Assembly: GCA_016713245.1 (NCBI GenBank)
Contig: JADJPM010000004.1
Location: 1,178,001-1,242,000 of the forward strand
Reading direction: 5' to 3'
DNA: 64,000 bases
DNA from: Verrucomicrobiaceae bacterium
GTDB taxonomy: Bacteria > Verrucomicrobiota > Verrucomicrobiia > Verrucomicrobiales > Verrucomicrobiaceae
Both the position numbers and the translations under genes were made by a program. Of the stretch, positions 49,265 to 57,708 are shown one piece after another. Numbering within the stretch: position 1 is the first letter of the stretch; the number at the start of each line of letters is the position of its first letter. The notes under the pieces were generated by a model. The model did not search any database, was not told the origin of the DNA, and worked only from the letters and a program-made list of their open reading frames with translations.

Positions 49265-51431
49265 TGCGAAGGTTTTCGGTAGCGTCTCTCGCTCCAGAAA
49301 CGTCCAAAAACTCGGAGATATAGGCATTAGCCAGCAAATCCGGCGGCACCAAGTCATCGAAGCGCTCACTCGTGGGATCACCGATGGACGAAACGAGGTC
49401 GTTTGATTTGAAAGCGCCCTTCGACACCCTTTGCCAATGAGCTTTCGCCACCGAGAGCGTGCAGCCGCCATAGGTGATCATGAGGCCGTCGCGAGATAGC
49501 GCCGCTTCAAGCCCGTCTGCTTTAGCAAGGGAAACGAGTGTTTTGTGGATGGCGGTTCCTTCCCATGGCAGGAAGCAGACCCCGTTATGCGTTTCAAAGA
49601 CCGCTGGGCCTGAGTCCGGCATTTGTTCGTAATGGCCACGAGCAGATTTGAGGGTTGCGGCGGCGTCTGAATGAAGATAGGCGGGCATTTCGGACGAGGT
49701 GAGCAGCTCTTTCATTTTCTGCATCACACGGCGGTCAAGAGAGCCAGCTCCGCCAAGGAAAAGCGGCACACGCTTCCCTCTTGCCGGGATGACGCTCGCT
49801 CTCTTCGCACTGTCATTGATGTCGATGACACACCAACGCCTTCCGCCAAGTAGCAGATGCTCGCCAACAGGTGGCAACTGATCTCGCGGCATCACCCCGA
49901 TTTTGTCGGAATCGTGCTCAATGGAGTAATCCGTGGAAGACGCGAAGGCAGCGTAGAAGTCACGAGACTCTACTATTTGCTCTCCATCTGGAGCGAGGAT
50001 GATTTCGCCCGTTTCCATCTGTTGAATGATGGAATGCCCAGCCAAACTTCGCAGCACGGCGGCGCACTCGGCTGTTGTGATGGAGTCAAAGGCACCGCGC
50101 TGACAAAGAATGTGGTGGAGAGCATCCGCACGGGCTCCTCCAGTTTGCCGCAGAATGCTGAGAATCTGATGAATGAAGGTGCTGTAGTGCTTCCGTCCAA
50201 TTTTGGGTGTCTCCACCCATTTTTGCAGCAGCAATTCCACCATCGCGATGGCACGAAGTGTTTCGGGGAATAGCCGCTCGGAAAAGGTGCTGGCATCGGT
50301 CAAAGCGGCGTCGATCACATAGAACCGAAGCATTTGAGCCTCCCCCTCCCGTCTGCCCGATCTGCCGACTCGTTGGATAAGCGAAGCGACGGTCCACGGA
50401 GCGCCAACCTGGCCCACACATTGAACCGCGCCGATGTCGATTCCCATCTCAAGCGTTCGTGTGCAGAGCGCTGTAATCGGCTGATTCGACTTCAACTCAG
50501 CTTCGGTGGCCTCGCGTAAATCTTTGCTCAGTGAGCCATGATGCACGCGGAAGGGGTTCACAGGCCATGATTCGCTCTTGCAGCGCTCATTCAGCAAATC
50601 GGCGATCTCTTCCGTGAGGCCACGACTGTTAAAGAAAATCAGGTTCGTGGCTTTTCGGAAACGAGTCGCTATGTCAGTGGCCACGGCCCGCTCAGCGGTG
50701 AGTTCGTCGAGGGTAACGCCCTCAACCTTAGCAGGCCGGATGTAGGTTTTGACGCCGACTCGTATCTCTCGATCTCCGCCTTCTTCTTTGAGCACTCGAA
50801 CGTCTGCTGGCTTTTCAGCACAGAGAAACCTCTGCGCTGGAGCAAAGTCCCCAAGAGTGGCGGACAAACCCAACAAGCGGGGAGAACATCCTGCGGCATG
50901 ACAAATTCGTGCAATCAGGCTGCGGAGGTGAACGCCACGCACATCCTCCAAGAAGGCATGAAGCTCGTCGATCACGATGAACTCCAAACCATGATAGATG
51001 CGGTGAAGTGTGGGTCCGTGGTTAATGCAGTGACTTTCCAGTGACTCGGGCGTGATGAGCAGCACGCCACCGGGATCATCACGCAGCTTACGCTTGTCCG
51101 TGGCGCTCACGTCTCCATGCCAGCGATGCACGGGAATTTGTGCAGCTTCGCAAAAATCCCTCAGACGCTGAAATTGGTCGTTAATCAGCGCTTTGAGTGG
51201 GCTGATGTAGAGTGCTTTGACGCCGCCCGAAGGCGCGTCAGCAAAGGACGATAGAATCGGAAGAAAGGCAGCCTCAGTCTTCCCAGAGGCAGTGGCAGCG
51301 GACAGAATGAGGTGAGCCTTTGATCCCAGCACAGCCTCGATGGCATCGACCTGAAGCGGACGAAGCTCCTTCCAGCTCTGACGCCAAATAGCTTCCCGAA
51401 TGGCTGGGTGAAGTTGGTCAAACGCCTTCAT
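49254..51431 (-). CDS. sngC: Shango defence system helicase SngC (Lhr-like DEAD/DEAH helicase)
   Basis: This 725-aa superfamily 2 helicase has a Q-like start (LRPLQVDAIEAVLG), Walker A in SAATASGKTEAAF, motif II DELH in FIVIDELHAFLED, motif III SAT in LLGLSATLGD, and motif VI in SLIQRVGRSGRREGEAQML. The second RecA domain contains ALCTRTLEMGIDIGAVQCVG, typical of Lhr-like enzymes. The C-terminal 270 residues are the helicase-associated part. It is the last gene of a three-gene minus-strand operon with a TerB protein and an ATPase. That gene set and order match the Shango anti-phage system. It overlaps the end of the 45626 gene by 11 bp. Confidence 0.88.
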   Translation of the reverse strand: MKAFDQLHPAIREAIWRQSWKELRPLQVDAIEAVLGSKAHLILSAATASGKTEAAFLPILSSFADAPSGGVKALYISPLKALINDQFQRLRDFCEAAQIPVHRWHGDVSATDKRKLRDDPGGVLLITPESLESHCINHGPTLHRIYHGLEFIVIDELHAFLEDVRGVHLRSLIARICHAAGCSPRLLGLSATLGDFAPAQRFLCAEKPADVRVLKEEGGDREIRVGVKTYIRPAKVEGVTLDELTAERAVATDIATRFRKATNLIFFNSRGLTEEIADLLNERCKSESWPVNPFRVHHGSLSKDLREATEAELKSNQPITALCTRTLEMGIDIGAVQCVGQVGAPWTVASLIQRVGRSGRREGEAQMLRFYVIDAALTDASTFSERLFPETLRAIAMVELLLQKWVETPKIGRKHYSTFIHQILSILRQTGGARADALHHILCQRGAFDSITTAECAAVLRSLAGHSIIQQMETGEIILAPDGEQIVESRDFYAAFASSTDYSIEHDSDKIGVMPRDQLPPVGEHLLLGGRRWCVIDINDSAKRASVIPARGKRVPLFLGGAGSLDRRVMQKMKELLTSSEMPAYLHSDAAATLKSARGHYEQMPDSGPAVFETHNGVCFLPWEGTAIHKTLVSLAKADGLEAALSRDGLMITYGGCTLSVAKAHWQRVSKGAFKSNDLVSSIGDPTSERFDDLVPPDLLANAYISEFLDVSGARDATENLRTTD

Positions 51432-51442
51432 GTCGCAGGCGT

Positions 51443-52783
51443 TTAGAGCTTCATGGTCGCCAGATCGTCATCATCATCGTCGGAGGCTTGATGAGCGCCG
51501 GTCGCGAGAGCCTCCTCCTCGGACATCGGTGCCTCGGCCTTCTTGAGCAAGCCAGCGCCGAGAAGATCCTGCCAGGTTTTGCCTGGATTTTGATCGAGGA
51601 GGTTCAGTAAACCGACAAAGGCGCGAACGACATCTCGGGGCGTGCGGAAGAACTCTGCGCCGAGGGTTTCATTGGCACGATGCAGCGTGGAAGCCACCGC
51701 CTCATCGCCAGCTACGACTTTTCCCGGATCGCCACCTGCATGAACGAGCGCGACATTCTTCAAAAGCACGAACAAGTCCTCCGGCGTGAGCGGTTGGAGG
51801 CGGATGACTGGGCCGCTGAGATCAACGAGTCCCTGCTGCTTTGCCAAAGCATTTTCAGCTAACCGACTGCGGAGTGCTTCATAGCTGAACAGGCCACGAC
51901 GTTTGTCTTCGAGACATTCGTCTGTGCCTGCCAGCAGGAAACCGAGCCCGCGAGCCGAGCCTTGCACGCAATCATTCAAGATCGTGAGCAGCGCTTCATA
52001 GTTGGCCTGCCTTGCTCGTGAATGCGGCAGCCGATGCGACAGCACGACCATTTCATCCAAGCCTACCAGCAGTCCGCCATAGCCAGCCTTGCGAACAAAG
52101 GCTGCCATGAGTTTGAGCGACTCGTAGATGGAATCGTCGTCAATGATACGGCGCACTCCGAGTTCCTGTCTCGCTTCGGTTTTGGTCGTGAATTCCGCTC
52201 GCAGCCAACGCAGAGCTGAGGCTTGAAGCGCATCGTTCTTCTCAATCTGCCCTCTATACCAAGCACGCACTACCTCTGCGAACTCGAAGCCGCCGACGAA
52301 GTTTTGTAGATCGCGCAAGTCGGAGCCGATTCGAGCTTCGACATCCTCGGGTTTTCCTCCTGCGCTCAAAACCTCATGCTGCACTTTGGAAACCCATTCC
52401 GCGAGAATGCCGTTCAAGGCTCCACCTTCCGGCTGCGACTTCGTTGCGAGGTTTCGCATCAGTTCTGTGTAGAGCGCACGAGCGTCGCCATTGCTGGCCC
52501 AAAGTCGGCGCTCCATGGAAAAGTCTGCCTGTGCCACGACCAGCTTTTTTTGCAGCGCCAAAGTGCGGATCAGCGTGAGAAAGAAGCTTTTACCGCTCCC
52601 AAAGCGCCCCACCACGATGCGGAATGAGGAGCCATCATCAGCGATTCGCTCAATGTCTTGAAGAATGGATGAAACCTCAGCTTTGCGGCCAACTTGGATC
52701 AGGTGCAGGCCTTGTTTCGGCACCAGACCAGCCTGGAGAGCTTGCAATACGGCATCACGTTCGCGGCGTTTGATGGGGATCAT
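51443..52783 (-). CDS. sngB: Shango defence system ATPase SngB (BrxD-like P-loop protein)
   Basis: This 446-aa protein has Walker A GRFGSGKS at 59-66 (FRIVVGRFGSGKSFFLTLIR) and a Walker B-like GLLVGLDEMVVLSHRLPHSR. It resembles the BrxD / DUF2791 ATP-binding family found with Lhr-type helicases. The C-terminus is acidic (ASDDDDDDLATMKL). The gene starts 3 bp after the TerB-protein gene ends and is followed 11 bp later by the helicase, so the three form one transcription unit. In Shango, SngA, SngB and SngC act together against phage; the mechanism of SngB is not known to me. Confidence 0.87.
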   Translation of the reverse strand: MIPIKRRERDAVLQALQAGLVPKQGLHLIQVGRKAEVSSILQDIERIADDGSSFRIVVGRFGSGKSFFLTLIRTLALQKKLVVAQADFSMERRLWASNGDARALYTELMRNLATKSQPEGGALNGILAEWVSKVQHEVLSAGGKPEDVEARIGSDLRDLQNFVGGFEFAEVVRAWYRGQIEKNDALQASALRWLRAEFTTKTEARQELGVRRIIDDDSIYESLKLMAAFVRKAGYGGLLVGLDEMVVLSHRLPHSRARQANYEALLTILNDCVQGSARGLGFLLAGTDECLEDKRRGLFSYEALRSRLAENALAKQQGLVDLSGPVIRLQPLTPEDLFVLLKNVALVHAGGDPGKVVAGDEAVASTLHRANETLGAEFFRTPRDVVRAFVGLLNLLDQNPGKTWQDLLGAGLLKKAEAPMSEEEALATGAHQASDDDDDDLATMKL

Positions 52784-52786
52784 AGT

Positions 52787-54880
52787 TTAGTTGGTGAGAT
52801 TGGAAGAAACGAGGTCGCGGTAGATGCGGATCGGGTCAGAGCGCTCCAGTAAGAAGTCGCCGAGATTTTCATCCGCCCATGAGTTGATGGAGTTGAAGAG
52901 ATCATCTGGCATCAAGTGATGTTTGGAGGCCAACGATTCAAAGCTCTCGTTATCCAGTTCGTCGTGCTGAACCAGATAAATGAGCGCCAATTGATAGCGA
53001 GCAGCGATGGATGCCGCCCAATCAGGCACCGTGGAGCTTTCAACAGCCGCAGGCGCTGATTCGGGAGAGGGGGCAGCCGGATCTTCTTCTGTCATCACCG
53101 CAGACAGCATTGAGACGACTTCGTGAGTTTCTTTTGTCAGCGCAGCGATGCGGTCCATGTCGAGTTGCAGCCCGGCTGGGCGAGCGGCTTCTTTTTCTGG
53201 AATCTTCTCGCCTTTGCGCTGGGCGGGTTTGGCCTCCGCCACCGTCACTTCTCGGAAGGCAACGTCATCCCGGAGGATTCGCTCAGCAGCGTCGGCATCC
53301 AGCTCCAGTGCACGGGCTATCTTGCGCAGCACCTTGAACTCTTCAGGTGCGACTTCGCCGTCTGCTGCTGCGATATGTACCAGGAGATGGAACACCGCAT
53401 CTCGTGTGCGAGCCGTGATGTGCTTCGTCATCGAAGGCAGCGCCTTCACCGCTACTTCTGTATCCCGCAACAAAGCCAAGAGGACGGCTTCAAGATACTG
53501 CAAGTCGCCGTCTTTGGTGACTTCATGGCCGACCAGCTTATGAAAGGCATTGATCTCCGATTGCTCGACTGTGCCGTCTGCTGCAGCCACGGGCATCAGC
53601 AGGTAAAGCAACCGCACCAAGCCAGGAATCTGCGGTTCAAGAGGTTCATCTGTGGTGCGTCTATAAACAGCAATCTCCTGATCCCAGGCGAAGGCTTGAT
53701 CGACATGATCCGGATGTGGCGCAATCGTCCAGCCCATAGCGGCCGCTCCATAAACCATCTCGTTTGCCTGCGTCCGTGTGAGCTTCTTGCGCTCAGCAAT
53801 ACCGAACCACGGAGCGAGCGTTCCGGCAGTAACGAAGTGAAACTCCTGCTCTCTGGGTGCGTTGGCTGTCATCCAATCCCAGAATGGCTGCATCGGGCTG
53901 GTCTTCTTCTCCTTCAGTTCGGCTGGTAGCTCCATCCACGCCTTGAGCCCAGCGGCATCCGTCTGCTTTTTCGACGACACAGCACGGGTGTAGCCAGAAA
54001 GGTCATCGACACAGGAATTCCAAATCTCCGTCACTTTCGAAAACTGGGAATGCAGGCCCGCAGCATTCGCGACTTTGAGTTCATAAGGCCAAGTCCTGCC
54101 AGAGTGCGTCTGCCACAAAAGAGCCATGCTCGCAGGTTGATAACGAAAAACCGCCTCCTGTTTGGCGGCTTTCAGATTCATCCCACCTGAGAAGTCGTTT
54201 TCATAGCGTGTCTGAAACAACGTCCAGAACTCCTGCTGAGCACGGCTTACCACGACGCTTTTGCGGCTTCCAGGACTCGCCAGAGCCAACCGATATGCAA
54301 TCGACCAGTGCATCGGCTCACCGAGTTCGCAGAGATTGGCCAACACCAGCTTCATGACCTCTTCACCTGTCTTGCCCTCATCAATCTCGAAGAAACGCGG
54401 CCAAAAGTGGCGGTATTGATCCGTTCCCATGAGCCGACTGCCGTAATGAGCGAGGGAAAGGAAGTAACCACTGAATGAGCGAGATTTGTGGTGCGGCATG
54501 TAGTGGCCGAGGAGCGCAAGCAGCTCTTCGATGAGGGCCGGATCACGATCTTTGTCGAGGATGATCCGACGCTCGATCCCATAGAAGAATAAAAACAAAT
54601 AGCCCAGCGCTCGCTCTTCTGGCCGCTGGTCACGCCGACCAGCCGCAAGCCACTCCAAATACGTCCGCCGCTGAGACGGCGGCAAGTTTTGATAGGCAGG
54701 ATAGTAGCCAAGGTCACTCGACGGAGCATCCGCATGTTTTGAAACGGCCGCCGCCGCCACAATCGCCGACGGTTCGCCAGCGCCATTCAAGGCTTTCGGA
54801 GTCGAGTAAAACATGCCGCCGCGCAGCTTGAGGTCTTCAAACTGCACAGTCTGTCCGGGAGGATACCATTGGAGGCTCAT
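52787..54880 (-). CDS. sngA: Shango defence system TerB-domain protein SngA
   Basis: This 697-aa protein has a TerB_N-like region at the start (LGYYPAYQNLPPSQRRTYLE, WLAAGRRDQRPEERALGYLF) and TerB-like helical domains in the second half (LLMPVAAADGTVEQSEINAF, LLVHIAAADGEVAPEEFKVL). A TerB_C-like end (LASKHHLMPDDLFNSINSWA) closes it. The acidic metal-site pattern of TerB (AAADGxV..E) is present twice. It is the first gene of the minus-strand operon, with an upstream region containing a 42-bp tandem array shared with a divergent ArsR-like regulator. Together with the ATPase and helicase this matches Shango. Confidence 0.88.
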   Translation of the reverse strand: MSLQWYPPGQTVQFEDLKLRGGMFYSTPKALNGAGEPSAIVAAAAVSKHADAPSSDLGYYPAYQNLPPSQRRTYLEWLAAGRRDQRPEERALGYLFLFFYGIERRIILDKDRDPALIEELLALLGHYMPHHKSRSFSGYFLSLAHYGSRLMGTDQYRHFWPRFFEIDEGKTGEEVMKLVLANLCELGEPMHWSIAYRLALASPGSRKSVVVSRAQQEFWTLFQTRYENDFSGGMNLKAAKQEAVFRYQPASMALLWQTHSGRTWPYELKVANAAGLHSQFSKVTEIWNSCVDDLSGYTRAVSSKKQTDAAGLKAWMELPAELKEKKTSPMQPFWDWMTANAPREQEFHFVTAGTLAPWFGIAERKKLTRTQANEMVYGAAAMGWTIAPHPDHVDQAFAWDQEIAVYRRTTDEPLEPQIPGLVRLLYLLMPVAAADGTVEQSEINAFHKLVGHEVTKDGDLQYLEAVLLALLRDTEVAVKALPSMTKHITARTRDAVFHLLVHIAAADGEVAPEEFKVLRKIARALELDADAAERILRDDVAFREVTVAEAKPAQRKGEKIPEKEAARPAGLQLDMDRIAALTKETHEVVSMLSAVMTEEDPAAPSPESAPAAVESSTVPDWAASIAARYQLALIYLVQHDELDNESFESLASKHHLMPDDLFNSINSWADENLGDFLLERSDPIRIYRDLVSSNLTN

Positions 54881-55370
54881 GATTGGGTGACGTAGAGGAA
54901 TAGATCAGGGATCGCCAATCGTAATCACTACGACTTCAGTGGCCAGAATCATTTCTCTGACAGTGGCTTCTCTCGCTGGGGAGCATATCGCTCATCCTTT
55001 GCCCAATTCCCCGTTTTGGGCCCAAATGAGGCCCCAAACAGGCATTTGGAGGACTTTTGAGGCTATTTCTCGTGAATTGTCGGCCATTGCATTCCGGCAA
55101 TGGGTCGTTGCGAACCAGTTGCCCGCCATTGCCTTCCGCTAATCAGGCATTGCGAGCCGGTTACCTGCAATTGCGTTCCAGCAATCGGGCATTGCGAGCG
55201 AATTACCCTCGATTGCATTCCGGTAATCGAGCATTGCGAGCGTGTTACCTGCGATTGCATTCCGGTATTAGGCCATTGCAAGAGAGATAGCGGCGATTGC
55301 GTTCCGGCAATTGTCCGTTGCAGCGCTCCGAAAAGCGGTCGCGACGGGCCTTTTCACCCTTTTTGATGCC
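54881..55370. other. Divergent intergenic region upstream of the Shango operon
   Basis: This 490-bp gap separates sngA (leftward) from the ArsR-like gene (rightward), so it must hold both promoters. It contains a 42-bp tandem array (55084-55325) and a palindrome-like GGGCCCAAATGAGGCCC near 55019. No convincing gene is present. Confidence 0.55.
55084..55325. repeat. 42-bp tandem repeat, five full units plus a partial
   Basis: Units start at 55084, 55126, 55168, 55210, 55252 and 55294. Each holds a small palindrome of the type ATTGCATTCCGGCAAT (ATTGC stem, 6-nt loop, GCAAT) followed by CATTGCGAGC and a variable GTTACCTGC segment. Units differ at scattered positions. A frame stays open through them because 42 is a multiple of three. 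There are no unique spacers, so it is not a CRISPR. It lies in the divergent promoter region of the Shango operon. Confidence 0.85.
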
Positions 55371-55730
55371 ATGAGTGATCCAACTGCTTCCCCGGAGTCG
55401 AATGTCGTGATCTCGGCCTTTGCGCCGGAGGCGGTGGGGCTGCATGCGGCGCTGGGGGACGGCGTGAGGCTGGGGATCGTGCGGGAGCTGGCGGCGGGGA
55501 AGGCGCTGAATGTGCAGATGCTGGCGACGCGGCTGGACCGAGACCCGGACCTGATCTCCAAGCACCTGCGCGTGCTGCGTGAGGCACGGGTAATCGAACG
55601 CGTGCGCCCGCCCGGCTCCGATGGCCGCCAGCAATTCCATCAACTGCCGCCCGGCACCCTGCGCACCCTGCCCGATGGTACCCGCGAGGTGGACTGGCAG
55701 GTGGCCGTGGCGCGGTTCAAGAGCGCCTGA
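55371..55730 (+). CDS. ArsR-like winged-helix regulator
   Basis: The start is the ATG at 55371 (MSDPTASPESNVVISAFAPE), giving 119 aa. The winged-helix core is LHAALGDGVRLGIVRELAAG, then NVQMLATRLDRDPDLISKHL (recognition helix) and RVLREARVIERVRPPGSDGR, followed by the wing. The metal-binding cysteines of ArsR are absent, so another signal or none is likely. It is divergent from the Shango operon across the 42-bp array and could regulate it; that is inference. Confidence 0.78.
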   Translation: MSDPTASPESNVVISAFAPEAVGLHAALGDGVRLGIVRELAAGKALNVQMLATRLDRDPDLISKHLRVLREARVIERVRPPGSDGRQQFHQLPPGTLRTLPDGTREVDWQVAVARFKSA

Positions 55731-55788
55731 TGTTGTGGGTGTGAACTCTTTTGTTGCCTACCAAACCCATTCACGACTCTTTCTGACC

Positions 55789-55983
55789 ATGAGTGTCAAG
55801 CCTGCAACCCAGCTTCATCAAACGCCCCCGCTTGCGGATGGCGACAAGGCCGCTCTCTCTGATTTACCCGAGGGGTTGACCGAAGCCTTGGACCGGCGCT
55901 GGGAGGAGATCGTTTCCGGTCGAGTCGAGTGCCGCGACGCCTTTGAGGCGTTGGACGAGCTAAGAGCCAAACACTGTGTTTAG
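55789..55983 (+). CDS. Addiction-module antitoxin-like protein
   Basis: The 64-aa sequence starts MSVKPATQLHQTPPLADGDK. The segment LTEALDRRWEEIVSGRVECR and AFEALDELRAKHCV fit the unstable antitoxin family that pairs with RelE/ParE toxins. The stop is overlapped by a GTG (55976) that opens into remnants of a ParE-like toxin, the usual arrangement. With the toxin broken it may be an orphan. Confidence 0.6.
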   Translation: MSVKPATQLHQTPPLADGDKAALSDLPEGLTEALDRRWEEIVSGRVECRDAFEALDELRAKHCV

Positions 55984-56190
55984 CTTTCGCATGCATTCAG
56001 CGGATCTACCGAGGGGAAGCGTGTGGTTTGGGACTTTGAACCGCTGATTGGACGCTAATCAGACGCTAATCCAAAACCTCTGACATCAGCGTCCTATGAG
56101 CGTCGTGTTAGCGGTTTTTCCGTCCGTCATCGTTCTCAATGTCCACCCCGACTACTGGAAGGAACGAATCGACGAAGATACCCCTGCGAA
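55976..56190 (+). pseudogene. Decayed RelE/ParE-type toxin
   Basis: GTG 55976 reads VFSFRMHSADLPRGSVWFG before a stop. The C-terminal signature reappears at 56105 as VLAVFPSVIVLNVHPDYWKE, followed by RIDEDTPAN and a stop. ParE/RelE proteins end in VxVLAVFHxRRxPxYWxxR. The middle of the gene is missing or scrambled by repeats (ACGCTAATC twice), and the bases between AVF and HPDYW suggest paired frameshifts. Confidence 0.55.
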
Positions 56191-56197
56191 CTGACCA

Positions 56198-56222
56198 CCC
56201 CACGAAAGTGAGGTGCCCTGCG
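56198..56222. repeat. GAAA-loop hairpin, copy 2
   Basis: CACCCCACGAAAGTGAGGTG, a stem with a GAAA loop followed by CCC. It is related to the copy at 45567. Confidence 0.5.
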
Positions 56223-56338
56223 GCGTGAAAAAGCCCTTCGGGCGGCGTTTGATAGGAGACACGGTCCTGTTCCGCCGTTTAGCGCCCTGAGAGTGCCACC
56301 TTGAAACTTTGAACCTGAAACTCGAAACTCATCCGACC

Positions 56339-57604
56339 ATGAAACGCCGCTCCTTCCTCACCTCCGCCGCTGCGCTCGGCGCTTCGCCGTTGTTTGCGAA
56401 CAACACGCCTGTCCACACGCCGAAGGGCAAGGCGGAGCATTGCATCTTCATCTGGCTCGGCGGTGGCATGGGGCAGATCGACACCTTTGACCCGAAGGAC
56501 CTCGGCGATAACCTCAGCAAGCCGTCGAAGCCCGGTTCGCTCTACAAATCGGTCGAAACGAGCGTGCCCGGCGTGCGGGTGAGCGAGCACCTCAGCAAGA
56601 CGGCGAAGGTCATGGAGCATGTCACCGCCATGCGCACCGTGAATCATCACGTCATCGACGAACATGCCTTTGCCACGAACATCGTGCACACCGGCCGCAT
56701 GATCTCCGGCAATGTGACCTACCCCAGTGTTGGTAGCATCATCGCGCATCAGCGCGGGGCGGCGGATAAGAATGTGCCGGCCTATATTTTGATCGGGTAT
56801 CCGAATGTCAGCCGCGGTCCTGGCTTCCTCGGAGCGAAGGCGGGCTACGTCTATCTCACCGACACCGAAACCGGCCCTGCTGGCTTCACGCGTCCTGATT
56901 TCGTCGATAACGACCGCGCCAAGGTGCGCCAGGAGTTGCTGAAGCCGCTCATGGCTCGTGCGTTGAAAAACAGCGCCGCTGCGGACTACCAGATGGCTCA
57001 GGAAGAGGCGCTGCGTCTCGCTGGACCGGGCTTCATGAAGCATTTCAATCTCAAGGAAGAACCTGCCGCTCTGCGCAACGACTACGGTGGCGAATTCGGC
57101 CAGCGTTGCCTGCTTTCGCGTCGTCTGGTGCAGGCGGGCGTGCGCTTCATCGAGGTCTCCCACAACCTCAATTTCATGAACGGCACCGGTTGGGACATTC
57201 ACAACGAAGGTTTCAAAAACCAGCATCTCCTCATCCAGGAGCTAGACACCGCTTTGGCCGCGCTGATCCGCGATCTGAAGGACAAGAAGCTCCTCGACAA
57301 GACACTCATCGTCGTCGGCACCGAGTTCGGTCGCCCGCCGGAGTTTGATGGTCGCGGTGGTCGCGGACATCAGGGCACCGCTTTCTCCATGGTGCTGGCC
57401 GGTGGTGGCCTGAAGCACTGCGGAGCCTACGGCGTCACGGATGACCTCGCGAAGAAGCCCGTCGAGAACCCCGTGCCGCTCGTCGATTTCCACGCCACCA
57501 TCCACGCCGCGATGGGGATCGATCCCGCGCACGAGCTCATGGACGGCTCACGCCCGGTGCCGATCACCGATGGTGGGAAGCCTGTGGCGGCCTTGTTCGG
57601 CTGA
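56339..57604 (+). CDS. DUF1501 exported protein
   Basis: The start is the ATG at 56339, which begins a Tat-like leader (MKRRSFLTSAAALGASPLFA). The 421-aa sequence is DUF1501 (CIFIWLGGGMGQIDTFDPKD, RLVQAGVRFIEVSHNLNFMN, GWDIHNEGFKNQHLLIQELD, IVVGTEFGRPPEFDGRGGRG). DUF1501 proteins belong to the alkaline phosphatase/sulfatase superfamily, but their activity is unknown. It is the probable partner of the PSCyt1 protein at 45626, from which the Shango island now separates it. It ends at the start of the ribulokinase upstream region. Confidence 0.88.
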   Translation: MKRRSFLTSAAALGASPLFANNTPVHTPKGKAEHCIFIWLGGGMGQIDTFDPKDLGDNLSKPSKPGSLYKSVETSVPGVRVSEHLSKTAKVMEHVTAMRTVNHHVIDEHAFATNIVHTGRMISGNVTYPSVGSIIAHQRGAADKNVPAYILIGYPNVSRGPGFLGAKAGYVYLTDTETGPAGFTRPDFVDNDRAKVRQELLKPLMARALKNSAAADYQMAQEEALRLAGPGFMKHFNLKEEPAALRNDYGGEFGQRCLLSRRLVQAGVRFIEVSHNLNFMNGTGWDIHNEGFKNQHLLIQELDTALAALIRDLKDKKLLDKTLIVVGTEFGRPPEFDGRGGRGHQGTAFSMVLAGGGLKHCGAYGVTDDLAKKPVENPVPLVDFHATIHAAMGIDPAHELMDGSRPVPITDGGKPVAALFG

Positions 57605-57642
57605 TGGCGGTCAAAAAACGTCAGGGGCAGGTCACAAAAGCC

Positions 57643-57669
57643 GTCCGGTTTTGGCTTTCGCGGCGGGAT
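57643..57669 (+). promoter_or_regulatory. Putative ECF-type promoter upstream of ribulokinase
   Basis: GTCCGGTTT, an 11-nt spacer, then GCGGGAT, 39 nt before the ATG at 57709. Boxes and spacing match the sites at 17280, 24404 and 33532. Confidence 0.6.
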
Positions 57670-57708
57670 GAACGGGCTACAACATCGCCTGCTCATCCCA
57701 ACCACCGC

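Noticed and set aside
49254..54880. BREX or DISARM assignment for the TerB/ATPase/helicase operon
   Set aside because: No methylase, PglZ, BrxC or DISARM-type genes are present. The three-gene set alone matches Shango better.
55084..55325. Possible CRISPR array
   Set aside because: The whole 42-bp unit repeats with scattered substitutions; there are no unique spacers between fixed repeats and no cas genes.
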